A DNA stretch of 8,969 nt, from the NCBI GenBank assembly GCA_937889855.1, contig CALBYK010000130.1:1-8969 (forward strand), read 5' to 3'. Both the position numbers and the translations under genes were made by a program. The notes below the pieces were generated by a model. That model did no database searches and was not told where the DNA came from. It saw only the letters and a program-made list of their open reading frames with translations. Positions 1 through 7,353 of this stretch are shown here, piece by piece; the first letter of the stretch is position 1, and the number at the start of each line of letters is the position of its first letter. The DNA comes from an uncultured Prevotella sp. Lineage in GTDB: Bacteria; Bacteroidota; Bacteroidia; Bacteroidales; Bacteroidaceae.

Positions 1-220
1 GCCACAAATATGGCTACAATAGGCAAATGACACGATATATTTGCTGATATTTCTGCAACTAACGCTTGCCACATGACTTTTTTATTATTATTAATACATT
101 CCACCTATAAAAAAAGCCAAATAATATTCCGTAAATACCGATGCGCAATGTAATTTCGAGTATAAAGGGATGAGACCTCAACTTTTTTATAAAACTGGCG
201 TATAATTCGCCTTTTTTATG

Positions 221-228
221 TAAGTTTG
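221..228 (+). promoter_or_regulatory. Probable promoter -7 box of the PorZ-like gene
   Basis: TAAGTTTG matches the Bacteroidetes -7 consensus TAnnTTTG exactly. It ends 22 bases before the ATG at 251, so transcription would start around 233-235 and leave a leader of only about 16-18 bases. No clear TTTG lies 19-21 bases upstream (the best is a poor CTGG near 195-198), so the -33 half is weak. No Shine-Dalgarno sequence is visible, as is common in this phylum. Confidence 0.5.
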
Positions 229-250
229 CGATGAAAAATCGAATGCAAGA

Positions 251-2332
251 ATGAAAAAGTACATCATAACCGTGTGCCTCGCCCTGGCTTTAAGCTCCAC
301 GGCGTTTGCCGAACAAGAAGGCAAGTGGACCATATACAAGAGTTTCAACAACATAAGCGAGATAGCTCCTGCCGGCAGTATGTGCTTCGCCCTGGCAGAC
401 GGCAGTCTGTTCTCATACAACACCGCTACAGGCGAGACGGCTGTCTACGACAAGACCAACAGCCTGTCCGACATCAACATCAAGCACATGAGATGGGCAA
501 AGGGAGTGAGGAAACTCGTCATAGCCTACGAGAACAGCAACATCGACCTGCTCGACACCGACGGGACGGTGACCAACCTGCCCGACCTGTACATGAAGAC
601 AACGTCCGAAGACAAGACGGTGAACTACATATACATTGACGGCAACAACGCATACTTGGCGCTCGGACTCGGCGTGATGAAGGTTGACCTGAAAAGAAAC
701 GTGGTTGTGGACACCTACCAACTGGGATTCGGCGTCGACTATTGCTACACCAAGGACGGATATGTGTATGCCGCGTCAAAGGACAAGGGACTGTACCGGG
801 GAAAACTCTCCGACAACATCCTCGACAAGAGCAAATGGGAACGCACGGCCGACTACACACCGCTGGACGAGGATCTGCTCAACGTGAAGGACGAGACTAC
901 AAACGAGTGGTGGACAAGAAACGACGACGGCAAGCTGACCTACTACACCGTCGGCGACGACGGGCAACGCACATACAAGACAGAAGGCATACTGCCCGAG
1001 GGACCGGCGTCCAACAACTTCTTCAGGCTATACACGCATGGCGGCAAACTGTATGCCACGGGAGGATTCTGGAACCAGGAACTGAACGGCAACTATCCAG
1101 GAGAGGTGCACGTGTGGGACGGCACGGCATGGGAGGAATTCGAGAAACCGTCCAGCCAGACATTGGGCCACGACTATAAAGACGTGTTGTGCATGGACTT
1201 CGACCCCAAGAAGGAAGGACACGTCATGGTGGGGGCAAAGAGCGGCATGTACGAATTCCAGGACGGCAAGTTCATAAAGTGCTACGACCGCAGCAACAGC
1301 CCGCTGGAGTCGCCTGTCAACAGCGAAAACTACGTCATCGTGACCGGACTGAAGTACATGTCCGACGGCAACATCTTTGTGCTCAACAGCCATATTGAAG
1401 ACCCTATAAAGATATACACCCCAAGCACCGACAGCTGGCAGACCATGAAACACGAGGAGACGCACGGCGACTACCTCACTTACTGCCTCGACGGACTGCA
1501 ATACAGCGCCAGCAACTCTTGCCTGTGGTTTGTCAACAGCCGAATGAACTACATGAGGATATATGCCTACAACTACTTCAACGACAAGCTCGCCGTCTTC
1601 GGGCCGACCATATACAACCAGGACGGGGCTGCCATCAGCACGTCAAAGGCTTACACAACCGCCGAGGACAAGGAGCACAACATGTGGATAGGCACCTTCG
1701 GCGGACCTATATACATGACGACGGCAAGCATGAGCGACGGCTCGGGACTGTTCACACAGTACAAGGTTCCGCGCAATGACGGCACCAACCTCGCCGACTA
1801 CCTGCTCAACGGCATACCCTCAAGATGCATAGCCACGGACGGGGCAAACCGCAAATGGATAGGAACGTCGTCGAACGGAGTGTTCCTCATCAGCGCCGAC
1901 AACAACACGCAGGTGCAGCACTTCACCACAAGCAACTCGCCACTGATGTCGAACATGGTGTACGACGTGGCGGTTGACCCCAACTCAAACATCGTCTACT
2001 TTGCCACCGACCGCGGACTGTGCTCGTATGCGAGCGACGCTACAGCACCAAACGAGGAAATGACCAAGGACAACGTGTGGGCCTACCCCAACCCCGTGAG
2101 CCCCGACTACACCGGATACATCAACATCGTGGGACTGGGCTACAACGCTGACGTGAAGATTGTGACATCCAACGGCACACTCGTCAACCAAGGGCGAAGC
2201 ACAGGAGGCACATACAAGTGGAACGGATGTGACACGAGGGGCAAGCGCGTGGCAAGCGGCGTGTACATGGTGGAGACCGCCACACAAGACGGACAGAAAG
2301 GAACGGTGTGCAAGATAGCCGTCATAAAGTGA
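251..2332 (+). CDS. porZ: PorZ-like type IX secretion system attachment-complex protein (two-component-regulator-type propeller)
   Basis: This is a 693-residue exported protein. Residues 1-20 form a signal peptide ending in a typical AFA cleavage site. The mature start (KWTIYKSFNNISEI) and the run GSLFSYNTATG, then NIDLLDTDG and NLPDLYMK, are what I know from PorZ-family proteins. The body to about residue 600 is a series of propeller blades rich in W-I-G-T, G-V-F and D-G patterns (for example MWIGTFGGPIY and KWIGTSSNGVFLI). Residues 607-693 form a sorting-type C-terminal domain (YPNPV, WNGCDTRGKRVASGVY, closing KIAVIK). In Porphyromonas gingivalis, PorZ works on the cell surface with PorU, PorV and PorQ and delivers anionic LPS to the sortase that anchors type IX cargo. 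The same role here is inferred. Length is somewhat below the P. gingivalis protein. It stands alone with its own promoter and terminator. The alternative is a generic propeller cargo protein of the same secretion system. Confidence 0.8.
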   Translation: MKKYIITVCLALALSSTAFAEQEGKWTIYKSFNNISEIAPAGSMCFALADGSLFSYNTATGETAVYDKTNSLSDINIKHMRWAKGVRKLVIAYENSNIDLLDTDGTVTNLPDLYMKTTSEDKTVNYIYIDGNNAYLALGLGVMKVDLKRNVVVDTYQLGFGVDYCYTKDGYVYAASKDKGLYRGKLSDNILDKSKWERTADYTPLDEDLLNVKDETTNEWWTRNDDGKLTYYTVGDDGQRTYKTEGILPEGPASNNFFRLYTHGGKLYATGGFWNQELNGNYPGEVHVWDGTAWEEFEKPSSQTLGHDYKDVLCMDFDPKKEGHVMVGAKSGMYEFQDGKFIKCYDRSNSPLESPVNSENYVIVTGLKYMSDGNIFVLNSHIEDPIKIYTPSTDSWQTMKHEETHGDYLTYCLDGLQYSASNSCLWFVNSRMNYMRIYAYNYFNDKLAVFGPTIYNQDGAAISTSKAYTTAEDKEHNMWIGTFGGPIYMTTASMSDGSGLFTQYKVPRNDGTNLADYLLNGIPSRCIATDGANRKWIGTSSNGVFLISADNNTQVQHFTTSNSPLMSNMVYDVAVDPNSNIVYFATDRGLCSYASDATAPNEEMTKDNVWAYPNPVSPDYTGYINIVGLGYNADVKIVTSNGTLVNQGRSTGGTYKWNGCDTRGKRVASGVYMVETATQDGQKGTVCKIAVIK

Positions 2333-2369
2333 GAGTAATGTGGCATGTCAGCAACCACCAATAAAGCAA

Positions 2370-2411
2370 ACGCGCCCGGAACCTTGCGGTTCCGGGCGCG
2401 TCGTTTTATTT
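2370..2411. terminator. Bidirectional intrinsic terminator between the PorZ-like gene and fba
   Basis: A perfect 13-bp stem (CGCGCCCGGAACC at 2371-2383, its complement at 2388-2400) closes a TTGC loop, and one more A-T pair is possible at 2370/2401. On the plus strand it is followed by TCGTTTTATTT. On the minus strand it is followed by TTTGCTTTATT. It lies 38 bases after the porZ stop and 45 bases from the aldolase stop, so it can end both convergent transcripts. Confidence 0.92.
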
Positions 2412-2445
2412 AATATTGTTCGGGCTTCAAGCCACGAAATACATA

Positions 2446-3456
2446 TTAGTCGAGCTGAGCGAGCTTGTTGTCAGAGCCGAGCACGTCGATGATCTTGTGC
2501 TTGTACATCTGCTCCATGAGGTCGCGAGCCGGGCCGCAGTACTTACGCGGGTCGAACTCACCTGGTTTGTCATGGAATACCTTGCGAACAGCAGCAGTGA
2601 AGGCAAGACGAGAGTCAGAGTCGATGTTGATCTTGCAAACAGCGCTCTTGGAAGCCTTGCGGAGCTGCTCCTCAGGAATACCAACTGCGTCAGGAAGCTT
2701 GCCACCGTACTCGTTGATCATGTCAACATACTCCTGTGGTACAGAAGAAGATCCGTGGAGAACGATTGGGAAGCCAGGGAGCTTCTGCATGATCTCGTCG
2801 AGAACGTCGAATGCCAATGGAGGAGGAACGAGCTTGCCGGTCTTCGGGTCGCGTGTGCACTGCTCCGGTGTGAACTTGTAAGCACCATGAGAAGTACCAA
2901 TAGAGATAGCAAGTGAGTCAACACCTGTGCGGCTTGTGAAGTCGATAACCTCCTCAGGCTTTGTATAGTGGCATACGTCTGAAGAAACCTCGTCCTCAAC
3001 ACCTGCCAATACACCGAGCTCACCCTCTACAGTTACGTCGAACTGATGAGCGTAGTCAACAACCTTCTTTGTGAGGGCGATATTCTCCTCGTAAGGAAGT
3101 GAAGAACCATCGATCATCACTGAAGAGAAGCCGAGGTCTACACAGCTCTTGCAAAGCTCGAAGCTGTCACCGTGGTCGAGGTGAAGCACAATCTCCGGGT
3201 GCTTGCAGCCAAGCTCCTTAGCATACTCAACGGCACCCTCTGCCATGTAGCGGAGAAGAGTCTCGTTGGCGTAGTTGCGGGCGCCCTTAGAAACCTGGAG
3301 GATAACCGGCGACTTAAGCTCTGAAGAAGCCTTGATGATAGCCTGAAGCTGCTCGAGGTTGTTGAAGTTGAATGCAGGAATTGCATAACCACCCTTGATG
3401 GCTCTTGCGAACATATCACGTGTGTTCACCAAGCCCAATTCTTTGTAGTTTACCAT
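2446..3456 (-). CDS. fba: Class II (zinc-dependent) fructose-1,6-bisphosphate aldolase
   Basis: This 336-residue cytoplasmic enzyme reversibly cleaves fructose-1,6-bisphosphate to dihydroxyacetone phosphate and glyceraldehyde-3-phosphate in glycolysis and gluconeogenesis. Visible family marks are the N-terminal AIPAFNFNN (residues 25-33) and LHLDHGDS (91-98), with catalytic Asp94 and zinc ligand His95. They continue with VEGELG (143-148), the GTSHG loop with zinc ligand His190, LHGSSSVP with zinc ligand His234, and KINIDSDSR (275-283), which binds the substrate phosphate. All expected catalytic residues are present and length fits the shorter TIM-barrel class IIB group found in Bacteroidales. 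The start at 3456 gives the usual MVNYKELG beginning and lies about 40 bases from the predicted transcription start. The gene is a single unit with its own promoter and a terminator shared with the convergent neighbour. Assignment to fructose- rather than tagatose-bisphosphate is by family resemblance and the isolated, non-catabolic context. Confidence 0.95.
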   Translation of the reverse strand: MVNYKELGLVNTRDMFARAIKGGYAIPAFNFNNLEQLQAIIKASSELKSPVILQVSKGARNYANETLLRYMAEGAVEYAKELGCKHPEIVLHLDHGDSFELCKSCVDLGFSSVMIDGSSLPYEENIALTKKVVDYAHQFDVTVEGELGVLAGVEDEVSSDVCHYTKPEEVIDFTSRTGVDSLAISIGTSHGAYKFTPEQCTRDPKTGKLVPPPLAFDVLDEIMQKLPGFPIVLHGSSSVPQEYVDMINEYGGKLPDAVGIPEEQLRKASKSAVCKINIDSDSRLAFTAAVRKVFHDKPGEFDPRKYCGPARDLMEQMYKHKIIDVLGSDNKLAQLD

Positions 3457-3502
3457 AGTTGTTTATTTGTTTTTATAAAACGTGTAATCTTATTACCACT
3501 TG

Positions 3503-3533
3503 CAAAGTTAATACATTAATTTGTCACGACAAA
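3503..3533 (-). promoter_or_regulatory. Bacteroidetes-type promoter of fba
   Basis: Read on the minus strand, TTTG (3533-3530) is followed by a 19-base spacer and TAACTTTG (3510-3503). This matches the TTTG-N19-21-TAnnTTTG consensus in both halves. Transcription should start near 3497, giving a leader of about 40 A-rich bases before the ATG at 3456, typical of strongly expressed genes in this phylum. Confidence 0.85.
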
Positions 3534-3572
3534 GTGTAGCACTCAATTTTTTGTATCTCATTTGCCTTCGGA

Positions 3573-3605
3573 TTTGTTATATTTCTATAATTTTACTTAC
3601 CTTTG
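3573..3605 (+). promoter_or_regulatory. Bacteroidetes-type promoter of the GT2 glycosyltransferase gene
   Basis: TTTG at 3573-3576, a 21-base spacer and TACCTTTG at 3598-3605 fit the consensus in both halves. Transcription would start near 3612, about 44 bases before the ATG. A purine-rich AAGGA at 3645-3649, six bases before the ATG at 3656, could serve as the ribosome binding site. The promoter is back to back with that of fba; the two -33 elements are about 40 bases apart. Confidence 0.75.
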
Positions 3606-3655
3606 TAAACAACAAAGCAACTATAATGCCAAAAATTCAATCCTAAGGACCAAAT

Positions 3656-4615
3656 ATGATAAAACATCTCTCAATACTCCTGCCTACATACAACTGCCTA
3701 TGCGTGCGGCTCGTCAATACATTACACACACAATGCCGCTTGCTGAAGACTGAGATTGCCGGCTTCGACTATGAGATTGTCGTTGCCGACGACTGCTCAC
3801 CCGACCGTAGCTTCGTGGCCGCCAACAACGCAATTAGACAGCTTGAAGGCGTTAGGTATCTGTGCCTTGGGCGCAACCTCGGACGCTCTGCCATCCGAAA
3901 CTTCCTCGCCCATGAGGCACGCTCTGAATGGCTGCTCTTTATCGACGGCGACCTGCAGGTGGAGAACGACGACTTTATATATAAGTATGTAATGGCGGCT
4001 GAAAACCATGACGACACCACCGAAAGCCCTGCAACAACCGGAGTGGAAGTCGTTGTTGGAGGAACCACCATTGGAGGCAGCCCAAAACAATGGAACGGAA
4101 ACCTACGCTGGAGATACGAGAAGCTCTGCGAGGAAGCACATTCGGCCGCCAACAGGCAGAAACTCGCAAGCCGGGAGTTCAGAACCACCAACTTTCTTGT
4201 GCCCCGCAAGGCAGTACTGGACAATCCGTTTGACGAGAACTTCCACCAATACGGTTACGAGGACGTGCTTTTCGGCAAGCGGCTGTGTCAGAACGGCTAC
4301 GGCATACGACACATCGACAATCCGGTAGTGCTCGACGACTTTGAGCCTAACGACATATTCGTAGCCAAGACCGAGGAGGCATGCCGCACACTGCTCGACT
4401 TCAAGCAACAACTGCGCGGCTACTCACGACTGCTCGACATCACCGAAAAGCTCGCGCGCCTAAAACTGTCGGGCACACTTGACGCCTTATGGCGCATAGC
4501 CAGGCCATTACTCAAACGACAGCTTTGCGGCCAAACCCCCAACGTAAAGATATACAATGTGTACAAGTTGCTTTACATGACGCATATTTGGCGAGATAAT
4601 TCAAAAAACACATAG
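3656..4615 (+). CDS. Family 2 glycosyltransferase (GT-A fold)
   Basis: This 319-residue protein is predicted to transfer a sugar from a nucleotide-sugar donor to an unknown acceptor, probably in surface polysaccharide or another glycoconjugate. It has the GT2 marks in order: SILLPTYN (residues 6-13), the nucleotide-binding VVADDCSPD (42-50) with Asp45/Asp46, GRNLGRSAIRN (72-82), the metal-binding DGD (97-99) inside LLFIDGDLQ, and GYEDVLFGKRL (200-210) carrying the Glu202-Asp203 pair where the catalytic base usually sits. Residues about 235-319 are helical and basic. I see no signal peptide or membrane segment, so it is probably cytosolic or loosely membrane-associated. The gene has its own promoter and no other polysaccharide gene nearby, so neither donor nor acceptor can be named. 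Confidence 0.88.
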   Translation: MIKHLSILLPTYNCLCVRLVNTLHTQCRLLKTEIAGFDYEIVVADDCSPDRSFVAANNAIRQLEGVRYLCLGRNLGRSAIRNFLAHEARSEWLLFIDGDLQVENDDFIYKYVMAAENHDDTTESPATTGVEVVVGGTTIGGSPKQWNGNLRWRYEKLCEEAHSAANRQKLASREFRTTNFLVPRKAVLDNPFDENFHQYGYEDVLFGKRLCQNGYGIRHIDNPVVLDDFEPNDIFVAKTEEACRTLLDFKQQLRGYSRLLDITEKLARLKLSGTLDALWRIARPLLKRQLCGQTPNVKIYNVYKLLYMTHIWRDNSKNT

Positions 4616-4657
4616 AGTATAATAGACTGATAAAGAAGAAAAAATGACGCATCCGGT

Positions 4658-4738
4658 ATTTCGAGTTATTAAGCTATTCCAATAATCCCCATTCTTCCCA
4701 CAATGCGAATTATTGGAATAGGTTGTATCACTCGAAAT
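4658..4738. repeat. Nested inverted repeat of unknown role between the glycosyltransferase and TPR genes
   Basis: Two pairs of perfect arms are nested. The outer pair is ATTTCGAGT (4658-4666) with ACTCGAAAT (4730-4738). The inner pair is CTATTCCAATAAT (4674-4686) with ATTATTGGAATAG (4709-4721). Internal loops of 7 and 8 bases separate the pairs, and the apex is 22 bases with a possible CATT/AATG mini-stem. It lies 42 bases after the glycosyltransferase stop, has no T-run on either side, and sits next to a separate, better terminator. It could be a small dispersed repeat or miniature element, a protein-binding site, or an RNA hairpin. I cannot decide between these. Confidence 0.75.
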
Positions 4739-4753
4739 GTTGTATAAACCGAA

Positions 4754-4808
4754 AAAGGCGCAGGGCTTATCCACGCTAATTGATAACATGGATAAATCCT
4801 GCGCCTTT
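4754..4808. terminator. Bidirectional terminator between the glycosyltransferase gene and the TPR operon
   Basis: The stem is AAAGGCGCAGG (4754-4764) with CCTGCGCCTTT (4798-4808). It is extended by TTATCCA (4767-4773) with TGGATAA (4789-4795) across a 2x2 internal loop. The apex is 15 bases. On the minus strand, 18 bases after the TPR stop codon, the stem runs into a short T-tract (CCTTTTTCGG), so it should end the exbD-tonB-pstS-TPR transcript. On the plus strand it ends CCTTTATTAATT and may also end the glycosyltransferase transcript. Confidence 0.85.
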
Positions 4809-4825
4809 ATTAATTCAATAGTCAG

Positions 4826-6250
4826 TTACTTCAAGTTCATAATCTGCTTGCCTGTCTCGTCGTCCGGACGAACCTCAAGCAGCTTTGAAGCCCACTGCTT
4901 TGCTTCAGCAACCTTGTCGTTCTGGATGTAGTGAACGGCCATGTACTGATAGGCAACGCCAAGCTTCTTTATGTCGGCAGCCTCCTTCTTGTCGCCCTTT
5001 GCCTCAATAAGGTCGACAAGCTTCTTGTAGTAAGGAAGAGCGGCACCGGCCTTAAGGTCTGGATTAATCTGATAGTTGACCATTGCCTGCTTGTTGACAG
5101 CGTAGATGGCTGCGTAGTCGAACTTGTCGGCAATCTGTCCGTAGATGTCGCTCGCCTTCTTGTAGGCTGCGTTCTTGTCGGCAACGTTGGCAGCAGCCTC
5201 TGCCTGCTCAAGATAGATGTCGGCAAAGTTGTCATACTCCTTGTATGTCACGTCATCACCCTTGTCCTTGAGATACTGCTCATAAGCAGCAACAGCCTCC
5301 GGGAACTTCTTTGCCTTGGTATAAGCCTCAGCTATATACTTGTTGACGTCCTTGTTCTCAGGAGCAATCTCTGATATGTGCTTATAGGCAGCGATGGCAT
5401 CGTCAAGACGGCCTACATTAGTGAGAGCGTCTGCATAGTAGATGTAGTCGTTCTGAGTGTACTTTATGGTGTCGGTGGCTGAGAAGAGCGCCTTGCCGTA
5501 GTTAACGGCAGCGTCATACTGCTTCAGCTTGTCAGACCCATAAAGCGCGATACGGTTGAACGAGCCATACTGAGGATACTTCTGGATGCCAGTCTGTGCA
5601 AGCTTTACTGCCTTCTCATACTGCTCAAGAACGTAAGCCGTAGAAGCATAGTCGAAGAGGATGTAATCGTCAAGAGAAGTGAGGTTCTGAACCTTGTCGT
5701 AATAGTTCATTGCCGACTTCAACTGGTTGTTTGAAGAATACATGTAACCGGCAGCAGCGTCAACAGGATAGTCGGGCTTTACAGTGCGGAGCTTCTCAAG
5801 CATTGCAACGGCACCGTTCGGGTCAACCTTCTGGTAAACACGCGCATACTTAACATAAGAAGAGGGCTCCTGAGGATCCTGCTGTGTGGCCATCTCATAA
5901 TAAGAGGCTGCCTCACCGCCATTGTCCTCGGCAGAGGCGATGTCGCCACGAAGGATATAACCGGCAGCATTGTTCTTGCCAACCTTCATTGCCTGGTCAG
6001 CATAAAGCTTTGCCTGCTCGAAATTCTTGGCGGCAAGGAAAGCACGGCCAAGACCAGCGAGCGCGTTGGCATCCTTCTTGTTGGCCTTCATGAACTCCTT
6101 CACCTGAGCCTTTGTTGCGTTAACGTCGCCTTTAGCGTCAACTACTACTTTTGTGATGGCATCAACCTGGGACTTAACGTCCTGTGCCATTGTCGGGGCT
6201 GAGATGCTGAGCATCAAAGCACCTGCTACGAGATATTTGATTGCTTTCAT
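4826..6250 (-). CDS. Exported tetratricopeptide-repeat protein, last gene of the TonB operon
   Basis: This is a 474-residue protein. The reading frame is open upstream to 6358. The start at 6250 is preferred because it alone puts a signal peptide at the N-terminus: MKAIKYLVAGALMLSISAPT, with cleavage likely after Ala22 (TMA/QD). The mature part is a helical solenoid of TPR-like repeats. Recognisable units lie at about 60-93, 94-127, 128-160, 197-227, 265-298, 299-331 and 430-463, with typical A-x-x-x-Y and P-x-x pairings (for example AIAAYKHISEIAPEN). There is no lipobox, transmembrane helix or enzymatic domain, so it is probably a soluble periplasmic scaffold. It follows the PstS-like gene after 113 bases with no clear promoter or terminator between, and a terminator lies 18 bases beyond its stop. 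The partner is unknown. Its place behind exbD and tonB suggests a role linked to the envelope energy-transfer machinery, which is inference. Confidence 0.85.
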   Translation of the reverse strand: MKAIKYLVAGALMLSISAPTMAQDVKSQVDAITKVVVDAKGDVNATKAQVKEFMKANKKDANALAGLGRAFLAAKNFEQAKLYADQAMKVGKNNAAGYILRGDIASAEDNGGEAASYYEMATQQDPQEPSSYVKYARVYQKVDPNGAVAMLEKLRTVKPDYPVDAAAGYMYSSNNQLKSAMNYYDKVQNLTSLDDYILFDYASTAYVLEQYEKAVKLAQTGIQKYPQYGSFNRIALYGSDKLKQYDAAVNYGKALFSATDTIKYTQNDYIYYADALTNVGRLDDAIAAYKHISEIAPENKDVNKYIAEAYTKAKKFPEAVAAYEQYLKDKGDDVTYKEYDNFADIYLEQAEAAANVADKNAAYKKASDIYGQIADKFDYAAIYAVNKQAMVNYQINPDLKAGAALPYYKKLVDLIEAKGDKKEAADIKKLGVAYQYMAVHYIQNDKVAEAKQWASKLLEVRPDDETGKQIMNLK

Positions 6251-6363
6251 AATTCTATTATTCGTTAAATTGAATATTACTTTTGTTAAAGAACACGAGT
6301 ATCGGACATGAACATAACTTATATGATAAAGCCACTTTATACGGGCAGACCACGTCAAGGAGG

Positions 6364-7332
6364 TCAGAATCCACTGTTCACACTAACATCACGAATGGCT
6401 ATCTCTCCACGCGTAGGAAGCAGACCTGCCTTGAAGACAATGAGCTGTCCCTTAGGCTGCTCGATGAAATGACCGAACCCCCACGGCAATCCCCGCTTCG
6501 GGTCGTTCAGCAGAGCATAAATGGTGCGAACAAACGGATAGCGGCCGTTGAGCAACCATGCCTGATAAGGTTTCCACGAGTTCATTGGCGTTGCCTTGTC
6601 GAGCTTAGACACCGACATGACGGTAATTGCCTTGTTCCATGTGGTGTTGGTGGTGTCGCGCTTGTCGTTGAGCCAGTTGCTGCCTATCACGCCGATGGCA
6701 TTTGGTGTACGTGCCACATAGTCAATAACGTCCTTACTGTCCTTTGCGGCAAACACATTAGGACTGTCGATGGGCTTTCCACCGAGAATGGAGTCACAGC
6801 AATAATCGACAGCAGCCGACTTCTTGTTATCGAAACAAACCCAAATCTCGCCAAGCTTCGAACCCGGGTTTACCTCGTTCCACTTGGTCTTCTTGCCCAA
6901 GAGTATGGCCTTGACATCGTTGACCGTTATACACGAATCAAGATTCTTATTGTTGCAGATGAGAGCCAAGCCATCGTAAGCCAAAGGCACAGCCTCGGGC
7001 AGTTGATCGGTTCCCTTCAGATAATCATATTCTTTCTTTGTAAAATTACGGGAAGTAATAGTGAGCATCACCTTTCCTTTAAGAAGCATGTTCACGCCAT
7101 CCACCTCATTGGTGTAGATTGGCTTCACAGTGGCTTCAGGACACTGCATTTCAAACACCGACTTCAGTTCGTCTATGATAGGACTGAAACTCTCGTCGGC
7201 AGCGAAACTAATCACTCCCGAGTTGTTTGTGTCCGTGCGACCGTCCTTACGCTTGTGCTCACCGCAAGATGCGAGAAGAAAAGACGCAACAAACACTCCC
7301 ATTAAGAAGATGAAGGAAATGTTCTTTTTCAT
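6364..7332 (-). CDS. PstS-like substrate-binding lipoprotein in the TonB operon
   Basis: This 322-residue protein starts with a lipoprotein signal peptide and lipobox LASC, with the lipidated Cys at residue 23. The rest resembles the PstS class of periplasmic binding proteins (PBP-like fold). Marks are AADESFSPIIDELKSVF (44-60), the hinge-like AYDGLALICNNKN (118-130), ITVNDVKAILLGKKTKW (135-151), NAIGVIG (211-217), YPFVRTIYALLNDP (265-278) and GQLIVFKAGLLP (295-306). The loop that in phosphate-binding PstS reads S-G-S-G-T-R/S is here DNKKSAAVDY (168-177), and the N-terminal GS-S/T-type phosphate loop is also not recognisable. No pstC, pstA or pstB gene is present. Six cysteines besides Cys23 (64, 126, 134, 166, 178, 179) are unusual for the family. 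It is 178 bases downstream of tonB. Phosphate binding should not be assumed; a sensor or accessory part of the TonB machinery is a possible alternative. Confidence 0.82.
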   Translation of the reverse strand: MKKNISFIFLMGVFVASFLLASCGEHKRKDGRTDTNNSGVISFAADESFSPIIDELKSVFEMQCPEATVKPIYTNEVDGVNMLLKGKVMLTITSRNFTKKEYDYLKGTDQLPEAVPLAYDGLALICNNKNLDSCITVNDVKAILLGKKTKWNEVNPGSKLGEIWVCFDNKKSAAVDYCCDSILGGKPIDSPNVFAAKDSKDVIDYVARTPNAIGVIGSNWLNDKRDTTNTTWNKAITVMSVSKLDKATPMNSWKPYQAWLLNGRYPFVRTIYALLNDPKRGLPWGFGHFIEQPKGQLIVFKAGLLPTRGEIAIRDVSVNSGF

Positions 7333-7353
7333 TATTCGTCAGAATAAAATAAT

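Noticed and set aside
189..219. GGCG/CGCC mini-hairpin followed by six T just before the PorZ-like promoter box
   Set aside because: The G+C stem is only 4 bp, with a 2x2 mismatch before the A/T pairs, and no upstream plus-strand gene is visible for it to terminate. Too weak to call a terminator.
2416..2916. 166-codon plus-strand frame over the aldolase gene
   Set aside because: Antisense to a conserved enzyme with all active-site residues, and it begins in the terminator/3' region of the aldolase.
6326..6340. ATAAAG/CTTTAT 6-bp hairpin between the PstS-like and TPR genes
   Set aside because: Short, A+T-rich and without a T-tract on the minus strand, so it does not support a terminator splitting the operon.
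6251..6358. 36-residue N-terminal extension of the TPR protein
   Set aside because: Starting at 6358 would place the clear signal peptide internally, and the extension overlaps the end of the PstS-like gene region without its own features. The start at 6250 is better.
6283..7305. 340-codon plus-strand open frame lying over the PstS-like gene
   Set aside because: It is fully antisense to a convincing lipoprotein gene, has no recognisable domain, and its composition is that of a reverse-complement shadow. No promoter or start-site support.
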